Shown one piece after another: positions 11,601-23,702 of a DNA stretch of 64,000 nt (the first letter of the stretch is position 1; every line of letters starts with the position of its first letter). Position numbers and translations under genes: made by a program. The notes beneath the pieces were generated by a model. The model made no database searches. It had not been told where the DNA came from and saw nothing but the letters and a program-made list of their open reading frames with translations. Source of the stretch: Dryas octopetala (lineage: Eukaryota; Streptophyta; Magnoliopsida; Rosales; Rosaceae); contig OY992840.1 in the NCBI GenBank assembly GCA_963921425.1, positions 19,198,621-19,262,620 of the forward strand, in the 5' to 3' direction.

Positions 11601-13344
11601 CAGATCCCTCCAAGCCAAATAACAGAAGTTTCTGAACTCTTCCCTGTTCCAAATATTCAGGGACTGACCTACTTGAAGGTGTCGTAGGATCTTCCTTTGC
11701 CCGATGTTGATTACCAGATGGTACAGGCAATGAGAATAATGAACAAATGAAACGGGTGGACGCCTGCCTACCAAAAATCAAACAGCAACTATATAAAAAT
11801 TCGACTCAAAATCATTTGTCGAAATTTGAAAACAATTATTCCAATATTAACAGATTAGAAAGAACCTTTCCCCATATATTCCCTTTTATGTTATTTTGAC
11901 CTTCCTCCTCATAGGATCCATCATCATACACCCAGAAATGAGTATCTGGAGGGCACTGCACTTTGGCCAGCTGAATAGCAAGTGAAAAGGTAAAAGATAA
12001 GGTCCACTATATTGTAATCAAATAAATTATGAAGCCGTCAGAAAATTTCAAGCAGCTCCATATTAATAAGTTTTTATTTTGGGTAGTCATTGCGAGCATA
12101 CCTTCAACACTCTAAGCTCAATCTTTGTGATCTCTCGGCCATTCATGAAAACTTTGGTGTTCCCATTGCTAGCATCGAACTGAAGCTTACCCCCAACATT
12201 CAGTTTGGAACTAATGATCTTATCAGGCTTCTCTCCCTCCTGAAATCAAATGCACAGAAGTAAACATAAAAACATAAACACAGTACACAAATATCAAATG
12301 TCAAATGCTAATCCATTTCAAACCCACCTTTCCCCAAAGTCCCGAATCCTTATCGTACCAATACCTCCCAGGCTTCAACTTCTGAGGAGGCATTTCACAG
12401 CCCAAAATCTCAGCCAATTCTTCTTCCCTCAACTGCCTCCCATTCACAACTAACTGCTGGGGCCGAAGCTGATTCGCAGCGCACTCCTTCTCGCCTTTCA
12501 TTATCTGCCGAATCTCCAAAGGGCTACAAACCCTTGACAAGATCCTTGAACATTTCCCCAAACTCGACCTTTTCGACTCGTCTATCGGCTGCCCAATGCA
12601 GCTCACACACTTACGCCCCTCTGGCATCGACCCCATCGCCTTCAGTAGGCAATTGCTACAGTATTTGGAGTCGCATACCAAACACCACTCCCTCTCCTTC
12701 AATCTATTCCCTTTTCCACACCTACTGCAAATCCCTCTCTTATTGGCTCGGCTCCCAGGCGGCGAAGCCCAAGCCACCGGCGACCCCATTGCCTCGGCGG
12801 CGCTTGACTGCGGCGACGAGATCCTATCACCGTCGTTATCGTTGTTGTCTTCGTTCTCCGAATCTCTTGGCGTATTGAAAGTCACAATCTTTGCTCCGGT
12901 GGCGGTCGGTTTTTGCTCCAAATTCGAGTCTTGAACTGACAATTCAGAGCTCAAACCTTCCTCTACTCCTTCGGATTCCGATCTTTCCCTGCTTTGCAAC
13001 TCAAGTTGGGTATTTGAAACCGAAGACGACGCCCTGCTGACGCCACCGTTCCTGACGCGATTGAACCGCGAGAGCTTCTGGCCGACCGGCACAGCTACCG
13101 GAATCGAAGAAAGGTCCGGAATCGAAGACAAGTCCGGAACCGAAACCGAGACTATTGAAGAAGTGTCAAAAGAATTGATGTGAAGTGGATCAACCTTGGG
13201 GACGTCGTAGGGCAGCGGAGGGCCTTCGTATTCGAGTGCGATTGAGTAGTCCAGGTGGTCTTCGTCTGGCAATGGTGCGCCAGCAGGTAGCATCTTTCGG
13301 AGGAGGTCCTCCCAGCTTTTCTCGCCCTCTGTTTCCGAAGCCAT
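8662..13344 (-). CDS. XLG3: Extra-large GTP-binding protein (XLG3-like)
   Basis: Eight exons on the minus strand: 12328-13344, 12102-12239, 11866-11970, 11578-11763, 10750-10927, 9642-9913, 9328-9497 and 8662-9244, giving 882 residues. The N-terminal part starts [20 protein letters not shown] and holds the XLG cysteine-rich motif ([25 protein letters not shown]) at about residues 206-250. The C-terminal half is G-alpha-like: the P-loop [13 protein letters not shown] at about 469-482, and [12 protein letters not shown] near 762. XLGs replace canonical G-alpha with Gbeta-gamma in plant signalling and development. The N-terminus fits XLG3 better than XLG1 or XLG2. Exon 6 must start at the weak acceptor at 9914, because the stronger one 18 bases earlier adds an in-frame stop. 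A further in-frame Met at 13410 is judged less likely as the start. Confidence 0.9.
11083..11106. repeat. Poly-C tract in an XLG intron
   Basis: 24 bases of C broken by one T, inside the intron between exons 11578-11763 and 10750-10927. The sense strand of the gene therefore carries a long G run. Confidence 0.95.
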
Positions 13345-14308
13345 ATGGGGGGCTGTTTGGTTCCCGAGAAAAAGCTCGGAGAAAGGAGAGAAAATCCGGG
13401 ACAAAATCAACTCAAAGTGTGAAAGAGTAGTTCGGGGAAGTTGGCAGAAAGAAAAGAGTTCAAATTGTCAACGATGATGAGAATTTTAAGATTTGGTTTA
13501 CAAATAGTAATGGAAGGGAGGCTTTTATCTTCCCCGACAGGAGTTGATTCCTCACAGAGTAAAATTGAGTTTTGGCGTGTCAAAGACTGAATCAGTTTGT
13601 ACGCGTCACGTGAGGTCACGTGAGTTAGTTTTGTTACTTCTTTGATTCTTTCTCGCTGTTATTTTCCTTTTATTTTTTCAACTGCTGCAATTTATTTATC
13701 TCTGAATTTACATTCTAGAAACAATCATTAGCCATCTGTTAGTGAAATTTTATATTTTCCCTATTCATTCTCTTAAAATGGGATGCGAAATTGCGAAGCA
13801 ACTTGAATTGTTTCTTTTTTCTTGGTAAATAAGCAACTTGAATTGTTTGCAGCCTTTAAAGTACGCTAATTTCCAAAAAAAAAAAATTGTTAACACAGTA
13901 TGCATCAATACAATGAACAGCATTAACCCCTTCTAAAGACATCAATGCCATCAGAATTGTTTTGTTGCGCAACCCAAAAACACAGCCTTCCTAATGCAAT
14001 TTCCATCCCTCCATCTTTTGCAGCAACCACTGATGATAAGTTTAAGTGCACAAATCTGATAACAGCTCATATATTGCATCTCAAACTGGTACTTACTGAT
14101 GGACAAAGGTAGCATAAAAATCAAAAACCTCACGCAAGAACATAGTCTTTTGTTGAAATGGGATTGTTCCATGCAAAATTGATGCTCAACTTGTATTGAA
14201 ATTGGAGTTTAAGCAATAATTTTACATATTAGGAGAACAATTAGTGGTTAATCACATAAATTAACAACAACGGTATTGATTGTTGGAAATTTTCCTAACA
14301 GCAGAGTT
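13345..14308. other. XLG promoter and SSU72 3' flank
   Basis: No gene. The left part is the XLG leader and promoter. It includes two adjacent identical 10-base G-box units at 13605-13624. The right part is AT-rich and likely holds the 3' UTR of SSU72. Confidence 0.5.
13605..13624. promoter_or_regulatory. Tandem G-boxes upstream of XLG
   Basis: GTCACGTGAG occurs twice head to tail, each copy holding a CACGTG palindrome. It lies about 260 bp before the XLG start. bZIP and bHLH factors bind this core. Confidence 0.5.
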
Positions 14309-15885
14309 TCAATAAAATGAGATGCTATACAGGAGCTTCCGCCGATGCTTGTTCTCAAAACCAGTCAGAACATCATCAATTGAATCCTCCCATGACTCAG
14401 CAGTTGCTTCAATCTAGGCAAAAGAATCAACAATAACATATATATCAGTACTTTGCATTATAGGTTTATTGACAATTAGTGCAACCATAAATACAGACCT
14501 CATTGCAAAGATCAAAAGCAAGACGAGCTCCTACAGCTGCCTCCTCGTGGTTATCTTTTACCTCCAAGTTGATTATCAGTACACACTTCCTAAGAACATG
14601 GTCCCGGTTGTTAAGATCTATACATTGTTGCAGAGGGGTCAGACAAGCAAACAAAGATGGCTACTTCAAGTTAGATTCACTGCATAGTTCTTCATAGATT
14701 ATCATAAAATTAAAACATAAACAAAAAAAGCAAATGGTGCTGCAATTTTCAGACCTTCTGTGAAAGTTTAGGACTGTTCAAAACTAAAATGTACGTGATT
14801 ATTATTCATTTTCTGAATAGATAACCAACACAAAGGCAGAAGTATAAAGTCAAAAGTCCCCAATTAAAAGAAAAAGAACTCTAGAAAACCAAACTTTTCA
14901 ATTTTATCAAAGAACCTTAAACCATTAGATTATTTAACAAAAGTAAACGACTTCAAGGGAAAGATTGATTTTGAGATATTCAAACGGCAGATTATGAAAT
15001 CAAACCCATAGAGAAATCCGAGCAACACCCTGTCTCATTAAGTTATCAAATTGCCATCTTTTAAGCATAAGAAGAGTCCCTCAACACCCATGGAATTTTC
15101 TTGAAAAAGTATCTCCAAGTTTACAGCAAAGCTGTCTCAAGCTAACACATTTCAATTTTCTACTCCAGTCTCTAGTCTCTAGCTATAGCTTTAACACAAT
15201 CCTAAAAAGTTCAAAATTTTAACACCAGCAGTTCTGTTGTGTGTATCAGTTATAATTGGATTTGGAACCATTAAGCTCCAAATTTCTTATTTTCTTACTA
15301 TTCACCCTTGACAAAAATATCCAATTTAACACAATTGTTGTCCTGTTTATGTTTCTGTTACCATCACTAGTAATGCTTGAGCTGACAGGAATTATATGGC
15401 TACAACTTAGGAGCTTAAGTTAACTTGCCCATCGTATCAGGTCATTGTACTGCTAGAATATAGTAATAAAGGTCTAAGACAGATATTCTTAAGGGAATTG
15501 AGAACAACTCTACAAGCAATTCATATTGCTTAGTAGAAGAAGACTGCCGAGAAACAAATAATAGCAACAGAATGAACAACATTCAATTATTTGATTTGGC
15601 AGTACTATATCATTGAAATCCATATGATGCAAGCCATAAATAGGAGAAGGGAGAATTACTGACCTTCAACAACCATATCAAAAACCTTTTCTTCGAATGT
15701 GAATACCACATCAAAGGAACCATCAGCAGCATTGTCTTGCCACCGCTGAGGTGCCAATTTGACTGCCGAGTTTCTTTTAAGCATAGGCAAAATGCCATTA
15801 CGCTTGTAACTGTACTCTTGTTGTTAAGGTTCACTTTGCTTTAAAATAAAACATGGTTTAGAATGTAGAGTATGCACGCGCGCAG

Positions 15886-15917
<32 letters not shown>

Positions 15918-16642
15918 TTCAATCCACACATCCTACAAAACTCAAGCATTCTACTCAAAGCTATCTATCAAGAGTTCTGGACAGTGTTTAACTATTCTAT
16001 ACTCTCCGATATACATGTCAATCCAAAATCAAATTACACGCAAAAACCACCAGAATAAGTTCATTACACAGATATTATCAGATTGTACACTTAAAAATTG
16101 CCAATAAATTTAAGTTTTGAACTTTTGAGCCTATAATCTTAGTTGCATACATACTAGTCCAGCATAAGGACACCCAACTTATCTATTCAACTTAAGGTTC
16201 GCACAAAAATACCAATAGCAAGTCTTACAGATTTTCTTCTTCTTTTCTGTTAACCCATTGCAAGCAGAACTAAAAGCAAATAAAAAGATCATACAGAGCC
16301 AAAATTAAAAATTAAAAAAAATCAAGAATTGCTTAGATTGAGACAATTGATATGACCCACAAGTTCCAATCAAGCATTCCAAAAACCCAAAAGAATGAAA
16401 TTGAAGAAGAAGTTAAGAGGAGGATACAGTTCTGGGTCTTTTCGCCTGAGATCGTCGAACATCTGCTTATAAGGAGTTCCAAAGTCGTAAACGTTGGGTT
16501 CTCTGAGGGAAGGACCAGGGAGCTTAACGTGGGCTCCAGTGCCGTAGGAGGAGACGTCGAAGCCTTGCCTCTTGAGGAGCGAGTGGGCCTCCATGCTTCG
16601 GTTCTGGTTCGACGAACACACCATGGCGTACCGGAACTTCAT
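14309..16642 (-). CDS. SSU72: RNA polymerase II CTD Ser5-phosphatase SSU72
   Basis: Four exons: 16428-16642, 15664-15809, 14499-14617 and 14309-14413, giving 194 residues, the normal size for SSU72. The N-terminus MKFRYAMVCSSNQNRS contains the catalytic CX5R-S signature of low-molecular-weight phosphatases (Cys9, Arg15). Further family blocks follow: SYGTGAHVKLPGPS, PYKQMFDDL, FDVVFTFEEKVFD and the C-terminal RRKLLYSISFY. The enzyme removes phosphate from Ser5/Ser7 of the Pol II C-terminal domain within the cleavage/polyadenylation machinery, in the nucleus. An upstream in-frame Met at 16684 would add 14 residues, but the conserved start is at 16642. Confidence 0.94.
15891..15917. repeat. (CA)n microsatellite in SSU72 intron 1
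   Basis: About 13 CA units preceded by a CG-rich GCGCGC stretch. Confidence 0.95.
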
Positions 16643-18085
16643 GGTAGGTGAACTACTGAAACCAACAAAAGACAAGACCACCAAGACGACGACGTTTAAG
16701 GCCCTGGGGTTCGGGCTGGGGTTTATTCACGAGACAAGAAAACTGCAGCTGCTTGGCTGAAAACCTGAAATTATGCAAACCTCCCTTCTATTTTCAATAA
16801 TTTCACTAATGCCTCTTGCTACTAAAAATTTCGGATTTTTTTTGTTTTTTTGAGAAAACCGATCTTTAATTTCAGAATTATTTCCAATGTTATAAAATGT
16901 AGAGCCACAAAAAGAAAGCTCCAATCAAATTGGGACGCGTAACGTATTAACTATTAGACTAATGGAGGCCAGAGCCCCAACAAAACAAAGAGTTGATTTT
17001 CAATCTCTTTCAATTCTCTATCCTTGGTATCATTCTAGATATATTCCAAAGACTAACGCTGTATCGACTAGAAAGATCTTACGAGTTATGTCGACTAAAA
17101 ACTATCAGACAGTTTAATATTTATTTTCTCTTACAATTAGGCTTAGCTCCTATAAATTTTTTCACTAAGAATGATAATTGTTTGATAAAGTGTCTCAAAG
17201 ATGTCATTCCTAAGTTAGGGAGGAGGAGTGTATTTCAATGAGCAAATTAAGTTAATTAATATTTAAAAGTTTCTGTAACACTTGTTTACAAAAATAAATT
17301 TTTGAATTTGCCACTACATACCTTGTCGTTTCATGGACAAATGAACATTGTTTAGATAATGGTAAAATTTAACTTTTCTCTTATACACTCAATTTACCAA
17401 AACAATTTTCACTTATAATATTACTTCTAACTACAATTGCACTATTTAGATCAAAATCTATACTATACAATATGAGTATCACTCTCAACCAATGGAGATA
17501 CCCTTATATGCTTAACATTATCTTATTTTCACTAATAAAACTTGGAAAGCAACAGAAGGTAGTGCTTATAATGAGATTGATAAAATTCTGGGTTAAGCTT
17601 TACCTTAAATTGGTCAAAAAACAAATTTGGATTTATTTGTTCAAGTTCATTACAAACAATAACAGTCCAAAATTTTGGTCATAACATTTACCAAAAAAAA
17701 AAAAAAAAATTGGACATAAGATTAGCCAAATAAATTAATAATATAAAAATTGGTCACATTATTATTATTTATTTATTATTTTTTGGAAAAACCATTGGTC
17801 CACTGCTTTGTCTATATTTCCAGAGCATAAGGAGCAGCATCACAAAATATAAAAATTTGCAATTTTGCAATTTGCACCACGCCCACAGAAACCTTTGAAT
17901 TCCAGACGCCAACGTATCCCTACACGTAAACACACGCGCGTGCACAGTCTCTCTATAAAGGTAGGATCCATCACAATTGCTCAAGCCCATCTGTTCAATT
18001 CCCATTTTCCTAATCAGGCTTTCAATTTCTTGTGGGGAATTTTCGATTGTAATCATAAATTATAGGTTTGGTTTAGCAGCTGAAG
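16643..18085. other. Divergent promoter region between SSU72 and the DUF760 gene
   Basis: About 1.4 kb between two head-to-head genes. It is AT-rich with short A runs. No family-supported coding frame is visible. The right end, from about 17950, is probably the leader of the DUF760 gene. Confidence 0.5.
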
Positions 18086-20188
18086 ATGGAAGCTGCAGCC
18101 ACAGCGAGTGTTCTCCAATCATCAATGGCCGCCTTCAGGCCTTCCAAATCAATGGGCAGATCGGGTATTGTGACCGTGAATGGTCCCGATTTTCTGCGTT
18201 TCGGTACCAAATTTCACTTATCAATTAAGGTATTTTTTTTCTTCTTGCTGGCTTTCCTATTGCGTTTTCTACTATGTTTTGATAGTTTTGGGTCCATACA
18301 ATATGCATGATTCTAAATGGTTTGAGATAAATCAGCTGGTCTGGTAGTCGGCGAGAATTCTAGGGTTTCTGTTAAATTGAGAAAATTTCGATCTTGATCA
18401 GGACTTTTAGTTGGTGTTTCAGTTAATCAATTTGGTTGTTTATAACAATTTATTAGCATCTTTGCAAAGAAGAAAAAAAGGATATACATATATTAACAAA
18501 TAGATGCACAAAATGCTCATATTGATTTAGCATCCTTCAATTTTTAGTGTTCCGGGTAATTTCAATTTAGTATGAGTTGTCAACCAGTAGAATGGGTTTT
18601 GTGGGTTTGGCTAGTCTATAGAAGAAGCAAGTTTTAGAATTGTTTATTTAACTGATGAGCTTGGAGTTGTAGAATTTAACTAATATTCCACCTGATTTCG
18701 TGTGTAGCAGCATCAGTTTTCAAATTCTCAACCAAAGTTGGGGCATAGGAGAATGGGTTTTGGAAGTAGGAGATGCATGGTAGTTAGGGCGGCAGGAGCA
18801 TCGCCAACTCCGGACTCCACAGGCTCTACTGCTCCAATTGCCCCACTTCAGCTGGAGTCTCCGATTGGGCAGTTCCTCTCTCAGATGATGATAAGCCACC
18901 CACATCTTGTGCCCACTGCAGTTGAGCAACAGCTTGAACAGCTTCAAACTGACCGCGATGCTGAGCAAAAGAAGGAAGAGCCTTCTGCTTCAGGCACCGA
19001 CCTTGTTTTGCACAGGTTAGTTGCAATCTTGCAATTGAGTGATAGAATTGTGTTGTTAAGTAAATAAAGAGCTACGCTAAAATGAACTACAAGTTTACAT
19101 TTCTTGCTCTATGGAACTATCAGAATAAAGGAAAAAGTTTTAACTTTTTGTGTAATTCTACCAGGAAAATTTCAGTTTCTCTTAACAATTTTGAAAATAA
19201 GATGTTAAAAAGAATAAATAAAGATACAGAACTTTCATGTTTTTTTCTTTTTTTTCCTCCCCATCTTCCAATGTTTTCTATATGCAACTAAATAGATTTA
19301 TAGTTTTGGAGAGAGGTATTGATCATTTTGATGACTGCTTCTGCAATCATTAGGAGAATAGCGGAGGTTAAGGCTAATGAAAGGAGAAAGGCTCTAGAAG
19401 AGATTTTGTATGCTTTGGTAGTGCAGAAATTCATGGATGCCAATGTTTCTTTGATACCGTCCATTACCCCCACTGCTTCAAACCTTACCGGCCGAGTTGA
19501 CGCATGGCCAAGTCAAGATGACAAGCTCGAGCAACTTCACTCTCCTGAAGCCTATGAGATGATCCAGAAGCACCTATCTCTCATCCTAGGAAACCGGTTG
19601 GGTGACTCGGCCTCTTTAGCACAAATAAGCAAACTCAGAGTCGGCCAGGTTTATGCAGCATCTGTAATGTATGGGTACTTCCTCAAGCGGGTTGACCAGA
19701 GGTTTCAGCTTGAGAAGACAATGAAGATCCTTCCAAATTCACTGGGTGCAGAAGACAGTAATATTGAGAAATCTTTGGGGGAGGACAGGAGGCCTGGTGG
19801 TGGGGTTGAGTCTGTGCAAGCAGCAGCTTCCCATCCTGAAGTCTCTTCCTGGGCTGGGGGCATCAGTCCTGGGAGTTTTGGTAATGCCATCAAGCCTTCC
19901 CGCTTGAGGACCTATGTGATGTCTTTTGATGGAGAGACCCTTCATCGACATGCAACAATTAGGTCGAGAGAGGCTGTTAGCATCATTGAAAAGCACACAG
20001 AGGCATTGTTTGGAAGACCTGATATTGTTATAACACCTCAGGGGACTGTTGATTCCTCCAAGGATGAGCAGATCAAAATTAGCTTTGGTGGTTTGAAGAG
20101 ACTTGTTTTGGAAGCTGTGACTTTTGGTTCTTTTCTTTGGGATGTTGAGAGCTATGTGGATTCCAGGTACCATTTTGTTACAAATTGA
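18086..20188 (+). CDS. Chloroplast DUF760 protein, UV-B-induced At3g17800 type
   Basis: Three exons: 18086-18229, 18708-19015 and 19354-20188, giving 428 residues (exon 2 could start at 18711). The Ser/Ala-rich N-terminus with few acidic residues suits a plastid transit peptide. The mature part has the DUF760 pattern: SPIGQFLSQMMISHPHLVP, an acidic linker, the RRIAEVKANERRKALEEI block, and later GDSASLAQISKLRVGQVYA. It ends KRLVLEAVTFGSFLWDVES. The closest known protein is the UV-B-induced Arabidopsis At3g17800 product. Its biochemical role is not known to me. Confidence 0.9.
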
Positions 20189-20628
20189 GTTATGACGAGT
20201 TAAGATCCTGGCATAGCAAACTTGGTGGTGGAGGCACAACTGAACTGACCTGCTTAGATCATGGGATAATGAGGGTAGATCTTGTGAAAAATACAAATAT
20301 TTGGTGCTAATTGCTCTGTATATAAACTGTTGAAGATGTAGTCTTTGTCCGTGTAATAAAAAAGCTTTCCACCCATGTGATGGATGAATATGGTAGGTAG
20401 TTCAGGATTTAATTACATGGATCTTTACTGTAAGCGCGGCAAGTCTCATTTGCAGTCGGAATTAGTTTGTAGGGTATCAACTTTTGTGTAATTTATTTGT
20501 TTGCGTGATCGACAACGATTTTCCATTGATATAACAAGTTACAACTTACAAGTACAATAGGGGTAGTTTTATTTATTAAAGAAAGTATGATGCATGAGAC
20601 AGTCTTATCTCGTTAATACTTTCTTTCT
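20189..20628. other. Convergent 3' flanks
   Basis: A short spacer between two converging genes, holding the 3' UTRs. No additional gene is seen. Confidence 0.5.
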
Positions 20629-23134
20629 CTACATGGAACTGTGAATCCCCTTGGATACATTCATACGATGCAGAACTCTGCCATATACATCATAGAATGC
20701 AAATTCTGCATCAGTCTGTGTAAGTTGAGCAGACAGGAAACCTTGCCCATCGTAGTAAAACTTAAGCCCATCTTGTGTGTTCTTAACGTCACCTTTCCAT
20801 GCCCTTGACCCACCACCAGTTGTGAAGAATTGTATTTGGCTGCATCAAAAACTAGTGATTTTAACAAACAATTCTGTTTTACTTGTAAATATGACTAATA
20901 AAAGCTAGGTTATTTTTACCCATTGGTGCTACTTAGGTGCTCCAAGCAGTGGTCGTGTCCATTTATGTACGCATCGACTTTGTGTGCCTGAATAATAGTG
21001 TGTATTAATATGAGAAAATCCATTCAATTAAAGCATGATTGGCCTTAAACATGTTGTTATTCTCTCTTCCTCTCTCTAGATATGAAGTTACCTCAAGAAT
21101 GGGAAGGATCTGCTCTACTACTTCTTTGGTGTCTCCATGATGTCCTACGCTTCTGATTGTATGATGTCCAATGACAATTTTCCAGTGTGCTGTAGAGTTT
21201 CTCAATGCAAAATCTAGATCCTGTTCCCAAAACAAAGGCAAACTCATATTAATTAGTATTTTTGACATAGCTAGAATTAGAAATGATCCAATTGATTAAT
21301 GTTGTAAGCTAGAAGATGGAGGATGATGAGGAGTGAGTACCTTCAAGAGCTTAGAGATGTACTGCTTCCTAGGAATGACACCTCTCCAGTCATGGTTGTA
21401 GTACTTTTGTCTAAGAAAGTACTTGTCGACTAAAGGGTTGGTGTCAACAAAGAAGAAGTCTGCAATTTGGGAGTTGACAAGAAAGGACCTGAGGCAAAGC
21501 CAGCGGCTGTCCAGCTTCCTAAGGACTGGACTCAATTGTGCCAAAGCATTTCCCCTGTAGTCATGGTTCCCAAGAACTGAAATGAAGTGAATAAGCATAG
21601 TCAGAGCCATCTATGCTAATTGGATGCCATTAGAGAGTTGTTCAAGGCATATATGCAATGCAATATTGCAATTATACTCACCAATATACCATTGCTTTTG
21701 GAGGCTCTCAGCAGTGTAGACTTGAGTAAATGACTCCACAAATTTAGGGTCGTTTACGCTCTTCAATCCTCTCTCATAAAAGTTATCCCCAACAGAGACC
21801 ACGAAGTCTATGCTTAATTTCTCTCCGATCTTTCCCATCTTCAAATTACAATTAACACGCAATTAATTCAATTATCTTAAATTAATGAGCTGTTAAATTA
21901 TAGGCTTTATAGCAACCAGTAAAGTGTTAAATCCAATAAATGAGTGAAATATATGAAGGTGTTGATAGTTTGACACCTAATTAGGTGAAAAGGGCGAGAG
22001 CAGTTAAAAGAGGGTGACACGCATGAAGCAGCAGAGGATGAGTTGCTGGAACACAAGGCTTCAGGACATGCACCATTCGTTACTCTTCACAGTTTGTCCT
22101 CTACTCAGCGGAATATCCAAAGAAAATGGTGCCCACTACTCAGTACTCAAGCCTGCCTAAATTGTCCAATTTGCAATCACCAAACTTCATGCATTACCAT
22201 GCACGCAAACTGGCCAACAACATTTGACCTCATCGAGCCTGTTCCTTAATTAATCACCTACTTAATTATTTACTTAACTGCTGCCTCTTCGATCTCGAGC
22301 TACCTTATAAATTAGCTTGCAGAGTGCCAGAGAAAGAGAGAGCAAGGCCGATGATCAGATTTTAGAGGTCCCAGGTGAATTATAAAAATTGAGCCTTTTC
22401 GCACACCAAACTAATTTCTTGGGCTGGCCAAAGGCAGGTAATCCACGCCAGGCCTAAAGGATTTACAAGGGATTTTACCTCCTTTGCAGCCTAGCTCCAA
22501 GAGTCGAACTGGAGACTCGAACTCGGGTGCTTGAGTTTAAGCTACATCTCGGAACCAACTCCTTCAACACCTTGGAGTTAAGCGGACCATATATTTGATT
22601 CATTTTGAAACTATATATAATTAAATAAATACTAAGATAAATATAGTAGGACCCTTGAGCAGCTTGTGCAGTGGAATGGAATCAAATAATTGAAGCTTTG
22701 AATTAAGATAGGTGGGCCGGGAAGGAAGGTAAAGTTGTGTTTGCATTGCAAATGCATTCATTTGAACATCTTGTTATCAGCATTCATTTCTTTTCTTTTC
22801 TCTCTTTGTTAAGAAAACTAAGAAAATTCAATCTGCATATCCAAGACCGAAGAAGCACTCTGTAAGATGAAAACATATACACTCCATACATATATGTTGT
22901 CTATAAATTAAAGAAGAAAATGAATTAAATTACCTGATAAGCAACTTGAGATTGGTTGTAAGCACCTCTTCTTCCCCAGTCTCCAATAGCCAAAAAGCTA
23001 AGTGAGCCGTCGGCTTTGACGACCGGGTGCTCAAACCGCGGAAGCTCAGCTGACACACATGAATTATGATGAAAGCACAGACTGCAAATTATAATTATGA
23101 TTATGCAAACCACCCTGCAGAGGAGGAACCGCAT
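20629..23134 (-). CDS. Low-molecular-weight purple acid phosphatase, copy 1
   Basis: Six exons: 22934-23134, 21682-21838, 21341-21576, 21092-21220, 20920-20987 and 20629-20839, giving 333 residues. A signal peptide covers about residues 1-28 (a run of Ile then CSLCF). All five metal-ligand motifs of the PAP family are present: GDWG (Asp52), GDNFY (84-88), GNHD (122-125), GHH (216-218) and GHDH (251-254). These bind the Fe(III)-metal pair that hydrolyses phosphomonoesters. The size and sequence fit the PAP3/PAP8/PAP17 group, which is secreted or vacuolar and often induced by phosphate shortage or senescence. A nearly identical gene layout follows upstream, so this is a tandem duplicate. Start 23134 is the Met directly before the signal peptide; an earlier in-frame Met at 23188 is less likely. 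Confidence 0.95.
22378..22590 (-). mobile_element. Probable tRNA-derived SINE in PAP copy 1, intron 1
   Basis: Read on the minus strand, a pol III B-box-like stretch (GAGTTCGAGTCTC) near 22515 is followed by a tail resembling plant SINE 3' regions (GGCCAGCCCAAGAAATTAG, then GTGCGAAAAGGCTC). Ends and target duplication are not defined. The identification is by general resemblance. Confidence 0.4.
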
Positions 23135-23702
23135 AATTATAATTAGTCTATGTGAGTCAGTGAGCTGGTTTGAGTGAGTGAGACACACAGAGAGCTCAGA
23201 GAATTTGAGTACTAGCTGGCTACTTCACTCTTCACTCTTCACTCTTCAGCAATGTATATATATAAGGGTGTTGACCTAACTAAGTAGGTGAGCGACCACA
23301 TTAATTAGTTAGTTTAAGTCGATCATATATAATGCAACTACCAGTCCACTACTACACTCTGGTGTTTGACATGCAATTACAAATAATTATTAACAAGATG
23401 CAAATTAATAAAAGTGAATTATCACTATTCACTAATGCTATGTAGACCCACCAGTCCACCACCGATATATGGAAAGATCTTAGATCTGGCAGTCGGCCTT
23501 TTTCTGCGGACTGCAATGCGGTGAAAATAAACGTGATAACGTTGGGTCCCATCCCGTCCTGCCTTATAATAATTGCAACATACATATTTGGTAAATGAAT
23601 CGCATGCAATTAACTTCAATTTTTGTGAAAGCTTTGCTACAATTAATCATATATCAAGCTCTGCTCTGCAGATCAGTGTCTTAGGCTACAAAACAATGTA
23701 TA
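23135..23702. promoter_or_regulatory. Promoter of PAP copy 1 and 3' flank of copy 2
   Basis: Minus-strand TATATATA near 23253-23264 lies about 120 bp before the start codon and is a plausible TATA box. Next to it is a TTCAC(TC) repeat. No other gene is seen. Confidence 0.5.

Noticed and set aside
13345-13410. 22-residue upstream extension of XLG
   Set aside because: The family start [15 protein letters not shown] fits at 13344, and the extension has no counterpart that I know of.
22490-22545. tRNA-like B-box stretch
   Set aside because: It does not fold into a tRNA by eye; better explained as the head of a SINE.
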